Made by a program: the position numbers and the translations under genes. Below, one piece after another: positions 10,316 to 20,333 of a DNA stretch of 64,000 nucleotides. The stretch's first letter is position 1. Every line of letters begins with the position of its first letter. Below the pieces are notes generated by a model, which was given only the letters and a program-made list of their open reading frames with translations, searched no databases and was not told the origin of the DNA. Source of the DNA: Manduca sexta (taxonomy: Eukaryota; Arthropoda; Insecta; Lepidoptera; Sphingidae); contig NC_051115.1 of NCBI RefSeq assembly GCF_014839805.1, positions 558,001 to 622,000 on the forward strand, given 5' to 3'.

Positions 10316-10707
10316 AATAGGGGACCGGCCTAGGCTTGATTTTGTACATTATTCTATATGCAATGGTTAATAATACGAAAAAGAAGCACTCCTGCGAAAA
10401 CTGCATAAAAATTGGTTAAAAAATGAGCTTGTAATTCATATTTAAAATATTGTAATGTGCAGAAGTGGGCGCGATGTGGGGATATCGTTTCATCTCTTTT
10501 TTTCGCACGCGTCGTAATTCTCGATGACGTCACATGTGGGTATTTCGTCTCATTGCTGTTTCTTGTTAATTACCCCTTCCACCGAAATTCAAAGACTTAC
10601 AACTTGTTGATTTTTTACCGGATTTTAATAATTCCTTCTGTGTTATAATTTATATTATGTAAATATTTGATAATAGTAAAGAACAAAAATGAGTCCGGTA
10701 CCCTATT
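10316..10707 (-). mobile_element. MITE, family G, with AATAGGG(GA)CCGG ends
   Basis: Left end AATAGGGGACCGG, right end CCGGTACCCTATT. The interior matches 28722-29113 in inverse orientation, for example TTGTACATTATTCTATATG and TGCGAAAACTGCAT. It carries the CRE palindrome TGACGTCA at 10525-10532. Confidence 0.85.
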
Positions 10708-10789
10708 GCCCCGAAATGTTACGCCTCTGCCTACGGGCATATAGGGGGAAAAGGTGTTATGTTATATTTATAAGTATGTAAGTAGTAGA

Positions 10790-11100
10790 TTAAACCAAAT
10801 CCAACGTAAAAACGTAGCTAAAAACGTCACAAGAAAGCAAAATTCGCAATTTCGTTTACATGAACACAATTATTTTAGTTATTTTAGTTTTTAAAGGGAA
10901 CTTCTGATGCGATTTTTAAATATATTCTATGGGACCAATCTGGAGGTATATTCTTCCGAATAAAAAAATAATTTTCCGAATCGGTTTAAAAATGAACAAG
11001 TTTTGAGGTAACAAACACTAAAAATAATAATAATAATTGTCGCATTGATGATCTCCATTTCTTGAAGTCATATATAGTCAATAAAATACCGTTTTTGAGA
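10790..11100 (+). repeat. Interspersed repeat, family O
   Basis: AGCAAAATTCGCAATTTCGT, GGGACCAATCTGGA and TTGTCGCATTGATGATC line up with 17569-17860. Frames on it are degraded and I see no protein. Confidence 0.65.
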
Positions 11101-11189
11101 TGTCTCAATATACATGTAATACTTGTATGAGAATCAATACAATTATAACAAATTTTTTTTCGCGTAGAAAAAACGCGTTATCGCTACCA

Positions 11190-11580
11190 CCACCTGGAGG
11201 GTCAGCGGAATGGTTATGTTGGTTTCACCGGTCTTACGGACCAATGTCGACACTCGGGAGTATAGCACCATCCGAGCGGGTATTGAACCGAGTCCCTAAC
11301 CCTTGTATACCCTACACCGGCATACCAACCAAAACCCGCGGTGGCCTTCTTCGGCGCATACGGGACGGCCCCGGGGTATCTTGTTGCACTAAGATAGCTG
11401 CTCGGAACCGTTCCTTAGCAATACCGCATTGCGGCACCTCTCCAATTGAGGGGCTAAGATGCCCTCACACGCTAAAGGACCACTTTGAAGTCTACGACAT
11501 CGGGAGACCTACTGCCCGCATTGTCGTCCACCTCAGAGTCGCTGTAGTCGAGCGAGCAGCCCCCCGCTGCACGCCCGCTA
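11190..11580. repeat. GC-rich repeat, also at the window's right end
   Basis: CGGTGGCCTTCTTCGGCGCA and the following GGGACGGCCCCGGGGTAT resemble 63885-63940 (CGGTAGCCTTCATCGACGCA, GAGACGGCTCCGGGCTAT). A 163-aa frame across it is low-complexity and I reject it as a gene. Confidence 0.5.
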
Positions 11581-11799
11581 CTCTCCCTTAACATTTATAA
11601 CACACTTCGTTGTGTGTGACAACCCTGCGGTCGTCGATCGCGGCGCGCGCGCAGCAATGTCGCACAGGTGACGAAAGAGGTGACGGTTTTTGGACACGGA
11701 TTTTTTTCAGGTGGGCGCGCGGCCTGTGCGAGCCAAAAATTGCAGTTAGACTCATTTATACGCTTATCAATAATTATATAATCAATAATTTCATTCAAA

Positions 11800-12089
11800 C
11801 TAGCGACCCGCCCCGGCTTCGCACGGGTGCAACGCTGATACTAAATACACTACAGAAAAACTGTGAACGTTGTATATAAAAACATAGCGGCCCGCTCTGG
11901 CTTCCCACGGATATAACATAACAAAATAACAGTATTTCTCCACTATTTAATGGATGTTATTATACATATAAACCTTCCTCTTGAATCACTCTATCTATTA
12001 AAACAAAACGCATCAAAATCCGTTGCGTAGTTTTAAAGATTTAAGCATACATAGGGACAGAGAAAGCGTCTTTGTTTTATACTATGCAG
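11800..12089 (+). mobile_element. Retroposon, family L, with 11-bp target duplication
   Basis: Element runs from CTAGCGACCCGCCCCGGC to TTTTATACTATGCAG. The 11 bases TTTCATTCAAA stand directly before it (11789-11799) and after it (12090-12100), the mark of target-primed insertion. It contains two imperfect copies of a GGCTTC(G/C)CACGG motif. A second near-identical copy is at 22117. Confidence 0.85.
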
Positions 12090-12142
12090 TTTCATTCAAA
12101 TAAAACTATTTTTCGGATTTTATCCCGGTTTTTTATATTATA

Positions 12143-12431
12143 ACTAGTTGACCCGACAGACGTTGTCCTGTCTTAATTATGTATGCACGCGCGCATTCTG
12201 TCGATCGCTGACAGTTATTTCAAACCACTGACAGTTATTTGAAATTAATATTGTCGTTAAGTTTTCTTAAATTTTCAAATTTTCTGCGCAACTTTTTGAT
12301 TTTTTGCTTTCATAAGAACCTTCGCCTGACAATAACAAACACAACAAAAAAAAAATAGCGAAATCGGTCCAGCCGTTCACGCGTGATGGCGTGACCAAGG
12401 GAAATAGGGATTCATTTTTATATATATAGAT
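12143..12431 (+). repeat. Interspersed repeat, family E
   Basis: Starts CTAGTTGACCCGACAGACG and ends TTCATTTTTATATATATAG. Full-length type copy. Confidence 0.8.
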
Positions 12432-12619
12432 TTTCTGCTGACGTTTCGAAGACTGTAGCCTTCGCGGTATTGATAAAATTCGATAGTTTTATTTTAATGT
12501 CTAACATTCCCATAAACATAATGCAATAATTCCATTCAATACTAAATCTTATGTTACTTGTTATAAATGAGATGGTTTGTGAAAATGTTTGGTTGTTTGT
12601 TAGAAGTAGACGCTTGAAA

Positions 12620-12930
12620 TCGGTGAGTCTAGTTGGGAGTGGAACGGACTGCCAAGACGAATGTCCGCAGGTTCAAATCCCAAGGGCACACAATTCTAAC
12701 TTTTCTAAAATCATGTGTGAATTATTTGTGAATTTATCGTTCGCTTTAACGGTGATGGAAAACATCGTGAGGAAATCAGCATACCTGAGAAGTTCTCTAT
12801 AGGAATTTTGAGGGTGTATGTAGTCTACCCGCACTACAGCGTGATGGACTAAGGTCTAATCCCTCTCAATAGTAGAGGAATCCCGTGCAGTAGTGGGACA
12901 GTATGTAATACATGGCTGATAATATATTAT
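12620..12930 (+). repeat. SINE family A
   Basis: B box GCAGGTTCAAATCCCAAGG at about 12668 and tail ACATGGCTGATAATATATTA. The first bases of the head are diverged (GGTGAGTCTAGTTGGGAG). Confidence 0.75.
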
Positions 12931-13319
12931 TAGAAGTAAACGCTGGACCTGCTGAATTGATTTGGATAAAATTTGACACATCGTTACAAGAAATTGAAAT
13001 AAAACTATTATTGCGGATTTTATCGCGATTATTTATAATTTTCTCCCGACGTAGATGCGTAGATCGGACCGTCAAAAGCATTTTTTTTTTTATTGAAAAA
13101 TGTAGGTAGATATTGTAACTTTGACTTTTCGGGCGATCAACACCTCAGGCTCCTTCGTGACGGAAGCGTGCAAAGTCCAATAGTCTTTGCCTACGCAGAC
13201 GCTGGCCACAAAGCGCAGGTAATTTGGGCGGCGCGACGCGTGTTTAGTTCCAACATCCTGGTGGTGCGTGTTGGAAGCCCGCCAAAACACCTAGTTACCG
13301 TGAATTATGGTTGAAAACA

Positions 13320-14720
13320 TAGGTTAATTCACACCAGATCGTATCTGTCTCGATGGGTTTTACTTTGTCTAATTTTTGGCTCATTGCAGTGTTAGCTAGT
13401 GGTGTATTTCAAAGATTCTTCATACATTTTGCTGGTAGAATGTATTTTACCAGTGGCGAAGCGTCCATACAAGCCGATTCCCACCGGCTTCCCTTTTAGG
13501 TTTTCGGTGATACTAAACAATATACTTAATAGGCAAATATAAATTTACAACATATCAGACAATGGACAATAATTATAATAGCTTAACTTAATAATTATAA
13601 TTGATAACTTAATAATGACATCTATCGGCCATTAGCCCGTTGTTTGTTAATTTAATCGATATCAATTACTTATTTTAAATGACGTTAGATGGCGCACCTT
13701 GTATTTAGTTCCCCAGAAATTCCGTTACCTAAGTGAAATTGTGACGCCACAGGCAAAGGTAACCCGCTGTCAAGCGGCTTAATGTCGTAGTATGTTTTTA
13801 ATATAGATGGCAGCACTTTCTATGACTTTCTATGCCAGTGTTTGTCGAAATCGCGCGGAAGATATGGGCAAAGGTAACCCGAGCTAGTTCGGCTTTACGT
13901 TAACCGACTTTGTATAGTTGTCGCTTTTTACGTCCTTCAATCGTCATAATTTATTATGCTACCAAGTTGCGGTGTTTGTAAATTGTCATATTCATTTTAT
14001 TTTTTGATAGTTATGTGATATTTAGTTACCAGCGCTTTGTTTATTTAGAAACTACAAATAAAAGTGTATTATAATGGAAATAACTGCTTGTGATCAGTTT
14101 AATGTCTACCTTTACGTAAGTATATTATTAGTCGGTGATTTCACATATTAGTATTTAGATGGTAAAATAATTGAAGAAGATCTGAAATTTTTTGATTTTA
14201 GACACAAAATGTTAGAAGAAAATAAATAAGATATTATACTGAATTAAAAGTAGCACCACGATACAATCAAAAGTTAACGAATAACCTTTCTTGATTCTAA
14301 TTTAAATTGATAATTATATAAGTTTATCATGTAGGTAGACTTAAACTGTTGGTCTGTTTGGCGATCGTGATACCTATTTCTATTACATTTATAGTTTTAA
14401 TTTGAAAATAAACAGATACTTTTAGTGTAGTGTGGTTATAATTTTAAAACTTACTTTTGTTGCTGTTATAACTAATTAATAGGTAAGTACTTATATTTTG
14501 ATTAATGGATCGAGAATTATCTTCGATTTATTGTTCGATTTTATGAATGTTTCAATTATTTACGCATAATAGGTAATTTAGTATGTATGTCAACGTTTGT
14601 TGATTTCGAATCAAGACTAATCCGTTGTCTTAATTTTTGTTTGCCGATAAATTGCCCCGATATCTTAACTGACGCCAATTTTTTTTACACCGGGTTACCT
14701 TTTGAAAAATTTCACCCCTC
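13320..14720. other. AT-rich unique-looking DNA
   Basis: Mostly not shared with other parts of the window. A short ATG-started frame of 14 codons at 14074-14115 ends at a perfect donor GTAAGT, but its phase (0) does not fit the first found exon of the downstream gene. No other support for an exon was found. Confidence 0.4.
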
Positions 14721-14724
14721 GCCA

Positions 14725-14935
14725 CTGGTAGGTACCACCGCAATATCTATTTCTACCGCCAGCAGTGGGTAGTCACTGTTGTGTTCCGGTTTGAACATTG
14801 TATCCAGTGTAACTACTGGACATAAAAATTAACATCTCATGTTCAAAGATGGCGAGCGCAGTGGAATAGGTACCAACTCCACTTACAATGAGGAGCAGTA
14901 GGATCACTTTGGTGTGCCGGTAAAAAAAAAAATAG
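14725..14935 (-). repeat. Interspersed repeat, family C
   Basis: GTAGGTACCACCGCAATATC, GTGTAACTACTGGACATAA and AGATGGCGAGCGCAGTGG identify it. Confidence 0.7.
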
Positions 14936-15106
14936 AATTCATTTTCATAATATTAGTTAAGTTATGTGGTGAGCCTCCTGGCTTTCTCTTTGCATTGAAG
15001 GGTGATCACGGCAACAAATACTTTGGAAACCTCTGAACAGGTGTGTTAAATAACACCGCTTTTTTCGCCGAAGGTTAAAAATATCAGCTGAACGCGACTC
15101 TGAACA

Positions 15107-15290
15107 GTCTTACTTATAAACTTGTTTTATCGTTAAGAGGTGATTAAGAATTGCTTAAATAGCTGTCAAAAACATCACCGGTTCCTAGTTTAAACCTTAA
15201 GAGGCAAGATGGCGGGTTTTGACTTACAGCTGATCGAGTAAATTTGTGTTTTAACTAAGCATAGCTTTGCGAAATTTTTATAAGTAAGAC
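15107..15290 (-). mobile_element. MITE, GTCTTACTTATAA-ended family, complete
   Basis: Both ends are intact: AGTCTTACTTATAAACTTG on the left and TTTTTATAAGTAAGAC on the right. The interior is the inverse of 4832 and 19015. Confidence 0.85.
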
Positions 15291-15322
15291 AGTATGGTTT
15301 GTTTCAAATCGCGTATTTTGAC

Positions 15323-15904
15323 CAGTGCCGGATTTATATTTTTTATGAGTGTAGGCCACTTTATTTCCGCCCCATGTAGAGAGGTTTATGTATGTATGTA
15401 GATTTCTAAATTATTTAATAATTTTCCATTTGTTTGTAGCATGGAAGGCACTAAAGTTAAATAATAATAATATCAGCCCTGTATTATATACTTGCCCACT
15501 GCTGAGCACGGGCCTCCCCTACCACTGAGAGGGATTAGGCCTTAGTCCACCACGCTGGCCTAGTGCGGATTGGTAGACTTCACACACCTTCGAAATTCCT
15601 ATAGAGAACTTCCCAGATGTGCAGGTTTCCTCACGATGTTTTCCTTCACCGTTAAAGCGTCCGATAAATTCACAAAGAATACACACATGATTTAGAAAAG
15701 TCAGAGGTGTGTGCCCTTGGGATTTGAACCTGCGGACATTCGTCTCGGCAGTCCGTTCCACAACCAACTAGGCTATCGCCGCTTCTAAAGTTAAATAAAC
15801 GAATGACTAATTAAATCGAGTGATCATCCTCTGAAATCTGCCGCCCGTAAGAGTCTGCCGCCCATAGTCCGCGGCCTTATAGCCTATTTACAAATCCAGG
15901 ACTG
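15323..15904 (+). mobile_element. hAT-like MITE interrupted by a SINE
   Basis: Ends CAGTGCCGGATTT and AAATCCAGGACTG are imperfect inverted repeats of the CAGTG type seen in hAT elements. Its middle, ATGGAAGGCACTAAAGTTAA, is split by the family A SINE at 15464-15783. The uninterrupted copy is at 58440-58675. Confidence 0.8.
15464..15783 (-). repeat. SINE family A with 13-bp target duplication
   Basis: CTAAAGTTAAATA stands at 15451-15463 and again at 15784-15796, and the unoccupied site at 58560-58590 shows the sequence once. This fixes the family A unit at about 320 bp: a tRNA-like head, a B box GGTTCAAATCCC and an (ATAAT)n tail. Confidence 0.9.
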
Positions 15905-16154
15905 ATTCTGTATAACTATCGGCCCACAACAAAATACAAATGGTATACTATGGAATAGTGAACCGTCACACACGTAGTAAACAGGCGACCTTGAACCCGA
16001 AGGTCAAGGACGCGGGGTGAAAGGTCACACAACATCCGTCCCGTGCCGATTAATACTATGTTGTTGAACAACAATTTATTTTGTATCTGATTATGTTGTT
16101 GCGTAGTGACCTAACGCTCTTAGTTAGTTGTTACTAATGTTTTTAATATTCATT

Positions 16155-16500
16155 TATTTAGGACAGCCAGTAGCTCATGTCTCAGGATGGCGAGCACAGG
16201 GCCCTTATTCTGTATGATAGTGTAAACGCGTAACGCGGCCGTGTCATGTTATCTTCGAGAAATGTGCGTGGAATGGTATTCTGTAAGCCAAATTTCTATA
16301 GTCCTAAACATGATGCGTTGTGTCACGTGCTTGTTACACACTGTTTAAATAACGTGCGGGATAGAGAATAAGGCCCCCGTAGAATACCAAACAATATTGT
16401 AATTCAAGGTGTTGATGTTTCTACTGTTTATCGGTCGTATTGCTTACCGTCAGGCGCACGGCAAGCTCGTCTCCTCATTTAAAGCAATAAAAAAGAATAT
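16155..16500 (-). repeat. Interspersed repeat, family C, interrupted by a small MITE
   Basis: CTCAGGATGGCGAGC is separated from AGAATACCAAACAATATTG by the insertion at 16199-16377. In other copies these two pieces are adjacent. Confidence 0.75.
16199..16377. mobile_element. MITE with GGGCC(C)TTATTCT inverted ends
   Basis: Left end GGGCCCTTATTCT and right end AGAATAAGGCCCC are inverted copies. It sits inside a family C repeat and is about 179 bp long. Only one copy was noticed in the window. Confidence 0.7.
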
Positions 16501-16675
16501 TATATCGAGGAGTGAAAGCCTGCTCCTGTGATCTATGTCGAAAACTAATTTTACAACGCCTTCGAAATATAATTATTAAAACAATATAAGCAAATACAAA
16601 CATCTTTATTGATCATAAATTGCCCAGCAGCCTTACAATTCTAGCGTCAGCTCTGTTATTTTATATTAATATAAT

Positions 16676-16940
16676 AATATCAACCCTGTATTTTACTCGT
16701 ATACTGTCCCACTGCACGGGCCTCTTCTACTACAGAGAGGGATTAGGCCTTCCATCACGCTGTAGTGCGGATTGGTAGACTTCACATACTCTGAAAATTC
16801 TTAGTCAATTTCTCGGGAATGCTGGTTGTCTCACGATGGTTTACTTCACTACACACATAACTTTAGAAACTTTAGAGGTGTGTTTGGGTTTTGAACCTGA
16901 TTGGCAGTCCGTTCTACAGCCAACTAGGCTTACGCCACTA
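16676..16940 (-). repeat. SINE family A, diverged
   Basis: Tail ATATCAACCCTGTATTTTAC and GAGAGGGATTAGGCCTT are clear. The head is shortened and has lost parts of the B box region. Confidence 0.7.
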
Positions 16941-17036
16941 AAAGTTTATAATATTCTAAAAAAGCAATAACAAAAAAATAATTTAAATTTTACACACTAA
17001 TACCACTACTATAAGAGTATTCTTCAGAGCAACATC

Positions 17037-17115
17037 ACACACACAGACAGAAATACACTCACACACACACACACACACACACATACACTGTCAGAAAAAC
17101 ACTCACACACACACT
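17037..17115. repeat. (CA)n microsatellite, interrupted
   Basis: Two CACACA runs separated by ATACACTGTCAGAAAAAC. Confidence 0.9.
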
Positions 17116-17332
17116 CTTGTACCCCCTCTCTCGATCAAAGTTGCCTTTGTTACTCCCGATAACGTATTCGGCAAATTACTATAATGTTTTGTTATAGTGA
17201 ACTGCGGCCGTAACTTTGACCTTACGAATGCTGCATGCCCAAGGTCGGGCGTGGGGTCACCCCCAATAATGGAGGGTGAATGGGTTTGGATATTGATGAT
17301 CGCATACTAGCGTAATATATAATATATGTAAC

Positions 17333-17568
17333 TAGCTGACCCGACAGACGTTGTCCCGTCTTAACTATGAATTTGCAGCGAGCATTCTGTCAATCGCTGA
17401 AATTAACTTTTCTTAAATTTTCTAACGTTCCGCTCAACTTCTTTATTTTTTTCTTTCATAAGATCCTTCTCCTGACAATAACAAACACAACAAAAAAAAA
17501 TGGTGAAATCAGTCCAGCTGTTTACGCGTGATGGCGTGACCAAGGGAAATAGGGATTAATTTGTATAT
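17333..17568 (+). repeat. Interspersed repeat, family E, shortened
   Basis: Starts AGCTGACCCGACAGACG and ends near GGGAAATAGGGATTAATTTG. A deletion after the CAATCGCTGA segment removes about 45 bp found in other copies. Confidence 0.75.
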
Positions 17569-17860
17569 AGGACCCAACAAAATCCAACGCAAAAACACCA
17601 TTGAAAAATTGACGGGGAAGCAAAATTCGCAATTTCGTTTACTTGGACGATATAGTTATTCCAGTTATTTCCGTTTAAAAATCAAAGTTATGAATCGATT
17701 TTTAAAATATTTCTATTGGATCAATCTGAAAGTATATCCCTTCAAACAAAAAAAGAATTTTCCAAATCGGTTAAGAAATGACTTAAGTTCTGAGGTGAAA
17801 ACATTTAAAAAATCAAGTCGCATTGAGCACCTCTTACTTTTTGAAGTCGGTTAAAATATA
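17569..17860 (+). repeat. Interspersed repeat, family O
   Basis: Matches 10790-11100 over its length. A 97-aa frame across it is Lys/Phe-rich and not supported by the other copy. Confidence 0.65.
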
Positions 17861-17869
17861 CATTATTTC

Positions 17870-18745
17870 ATGACTATTGAAGTCTTTCTCTTTCTTCCCT
17901 TTCTTTTTCTTCTTATTCTATGTTTCAAATTTCATCCAAAGTCGTTTAGTGGTTTTCGCGTGTATTTCTAACAAACATCCAAAGGCCATATTCATAAACT
18001 TTCGCATTGTAGGTTAGTGAGATTATATTAGTTATTGCTTTCATCATCGATCGTGTAGAAATCTTATCCCGGCATAAAATGGGGATATCAAGAAAATGAC
18101 TGCCTCAGTCAATACCCTCTAGGTTTTGATCCCCGAGCAAAATATGCGGCATAAAAAGGCCATATTATTTTTTGATCGTGTTGACTTACAATTTTGACAT
18201 TTTCATAACTGAAAGAGGCCGTAAACCCGAGCATTTGACATAAATTTCACCTTGATACCTCTACGCGTTCTTGAAAAAATGGGTCTTGACTTTCAGACAG
18301 ACAGACAAGAAAGTAATCCTATGATTTCCATTGAGGAATGGAATCCTAAATCGCAAATAATATACAAAAGAAACTAATATTATTATAAATAAAAAATATA
18401 TTTGTAAGTTTGATCAATTAACTCAACATTAAAAAGAAAATTAATAAATGAATTCGGAAAATTCAATATTGTGTTTTTAAATATAAGACTAATTAATGCA
18501 ACATTAGAAAACAATAATAAATCAGTTCTGAAAATTCTTATACATTATAGCAATAAAATCGCGTGACGAGTGACACTCCGAATGTGCGAAAGAGAGGTGC
18601 ATACTCGCCGTCTCGCTCGCACGTCCCAAATAAGACCACGGGGTCGATAAATGACATCATCACGTTGCACATTATGTGATTTCAACTTTTCCGAGGCTTG
18701 GTTTCTTGGAACTTGATATTGTGCATTGTTGAGATCAGACAGACT
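17870..18745. other. AT-rich DNA, nothing recognised
   Basis: No gene or shared repeat was noticed. A short CG-richer patch lies at 18560-18660. Confidence 0.45.
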
Positions 18746-18749
18746 GCCG

Positions 18750-18890
18750 CGATGGCCTAGTTGTGTGCGCGGAATGCCACGAATTAGTTTTCCAGGTTCG
18801 AAGTCCAGGTCGGGCAGAGTGATATCAAGTTTTTCTGCTTAATAACTAACTGCACGGAGTATGGAATTTATGCTAGATATGATAGGTATT
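18750..18890 (+). repeat. tRNA-derived SINE, diverged family B relative
   Basis: CGATGGCCTAGTTGTG resembles an A box, CCAGGTTCGAAGTCC a B box, followed by GGGCAGAGTGATATCAAG as in the family B body. Confidence 0.6.
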
Positions 18891-18892
18891 TT

Positions 18893-19250
18893 CTTTGTAT
18901 TGCCATTCGCCTGATGGTAAGCGATACGGCCATAAACAGTAGAAATACCAACACCTTGAATTACAAAAGAATTGTTTGGTATTCCACTGCGCTCGCTGTC
19001 CTGAGATATGAGCAATCTTATTTATAAAAAATTCGCAAAGCTATGCTTAGTTGAAACACAAAACTCGATCAGCTGTAAGTCAAGCCGCCATCTTGCCTCT
19101 TAAGTTTAAACTAGGAACCGGTGATGTTATTGACAGCTATTTAAGCAATTCTTAATCATCTCTTAACGCTAAAACAAGTTTATAAGTAAGACTGGAGATG
19201 TTTAAGTCTTATTATGTCCATCAGTTACACTGGCTACAATGTCGGCCCCT
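18893..19250 (+). repeat. Interspersed repeat, family C, interrupted by a MITE
   Basis: CCTGATGGTAAGCGATACG and CTCGCTGTCCTGAGATATGAG precede, and GAGATGTTTAAGTCTTATTA follows, the MITE at 19015-19192. Confidence 0.75.
19015..19192 (+). mobile_element. MITE, GTCTTACTTATAA-ended family, nested
   Basis: Interior CGATCAGCTGTAAGTCAAGC and right end TTTATAAGTAAGAC are intact. It is inserted in the family C repeat. Confidence 0.8.
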
Positions 19251-19335
19251 CGCGTTACTAGTCACTGGTGAAATGAATTGATTTATTTGAATACGTAAAA
19301 TGTTATACGTTATTTAGATTCCGTCAATATTAACT

Positions 19336-19865
19336 CTACCACCAGTTCGGAAAGCAGTTCTCATCAGAGAAGAACGGGCAAGAAACTGGTGAAAAGTGGG
19401 TGTCATGGTTGCAACCTTTGCGTACTCCTTCGGGGATAAAGACTTTGTTTTTGTTAATTCTGTCGATTCTCAGCGTTACTTCATCTATTCGACTACAGTA
19501 GGTCGGCACACAGCGCAGTATCGATCGAGATTCGGCCACTGCATAACGCCAGGTGTGAGACGAGAATTTATAAAACAATTAATATATTTTAAACGAACAT
19601 ACAACGAACTATTGTTTGAAATATATGTAAATTTGTGTGAATCAATTAATAAAAAAAAAACTGGTTATAAGGGCAAATCCACTGTGATGGCAGCGTTAAC
19701 TTCAAGATTAGTTTTAGGGAGGTTCATCTGTACCTACGCTCTATACTGCATATCATTAAGATTTTATTTCAAACTTAAATCGCACGGGTTTTTGAAAATG
19801 CTTTATCGTAAAAGACCTCTGTGGTCGATAGTTGTCATTGTTACAAACTTATTCAGTGATTAATA
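19336..19865. other. SINE-B tail fragment and AT-rich DNA
   Basis: 19345-19440 matches the 3' body of family B (GAAAAGTGGGTGTCATGGTTG, CTCCTTCGGGGATAAAG). The 155-aa + frame starting there runs from the SINE into AT-rich DNA, with no recognisable domain. I do not call it a gene. Confidence 0.5.
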
Positions 19866-19965
19866 TTTTTTGTGATTTCTTACTTGGTGCACGTGCACTT
19901 ACTTGCACCCCTCTCCCGGCGATCACGATGGCAGCATTGCCGGTAATTTAAAATGTATCCCTCTT

Positions 19966-20187
19966 ATTCATAGACGTTATTTATCTAAGGACGGGGTATT
20001 GCTGTGATAACAAGTCTGTTTCTCAGTACTGACGGCATGGCAGTCTTCGCAGTGCGTTTAGGGCCGTTGTGATTGGCTAATATTGAGATATAACTTGAAT
20101 CTAGTTGGCTGTCAGATAAACAAAGCTGAGGAACAGACTTGTTATCACAGCAATGCTCCTTCCTTAGATAAATAACGTCTATGAATA
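19966..20187 (-). mobile_element. Palindromic MITE with about 64-bp terminal inverted repeats
   Basis: Left arm ATTCATAGACGTTATTTATC...CTGTTTCTCAG and right arm the inverse, flanking a short core with TTGTGATTGGCTAATATTGA. Further copies at 25948, 38229 and 51365 carry the core in the opposite orientation. Confidence 0.85.
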
Positions 20188-20235
20188 CGGACGTATATAT
20201 AACAAGCTATTTAAATGTTTGCTCTCCCGTTTCAG

Positions 20236-20333
20236 TTCCGTCGACGACGCGCGCGCAGCTCGCGGCGGAGTACCTCGAGTCTTGTCGGAATCACAACACG
20301 CCGCCTATCGACTCGGTTTTGCAACAGATACGG
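20236..20333 (+). CDS. PPP1R37: PPP1R37-like exon a (first found)
   Basis: Acceptor CCCGTTTCAG, donor GTGAGT. The first two bases complete a split codon, so at least one coding exon lies upstream. Encodes AQLAAEYLESCRNHNTPPID then SVLQQIR, corresponding to the helix before the LRRs. Confidence 0.85.

Noticed and set aside
11100..11591. 163-aa + strand frame
   Set aside because: Pro/Arg/Cys-rich, stop-free only because of GC content; the region is a repeat also found at the right edge of the window.
14074..14115. ATG-led 14-codon exon with a perfect GTAAGT donor
   Set aside because: Phase 0 does not match the two-base start of the first PPP1R37-like exon, and no intermediate exon was found.
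19396..19863. 155-aa + strand frame
   Set aside because: Starts in a SINE tail and runs through AT-rich DNA; no domain, no splice phase match to exon a.
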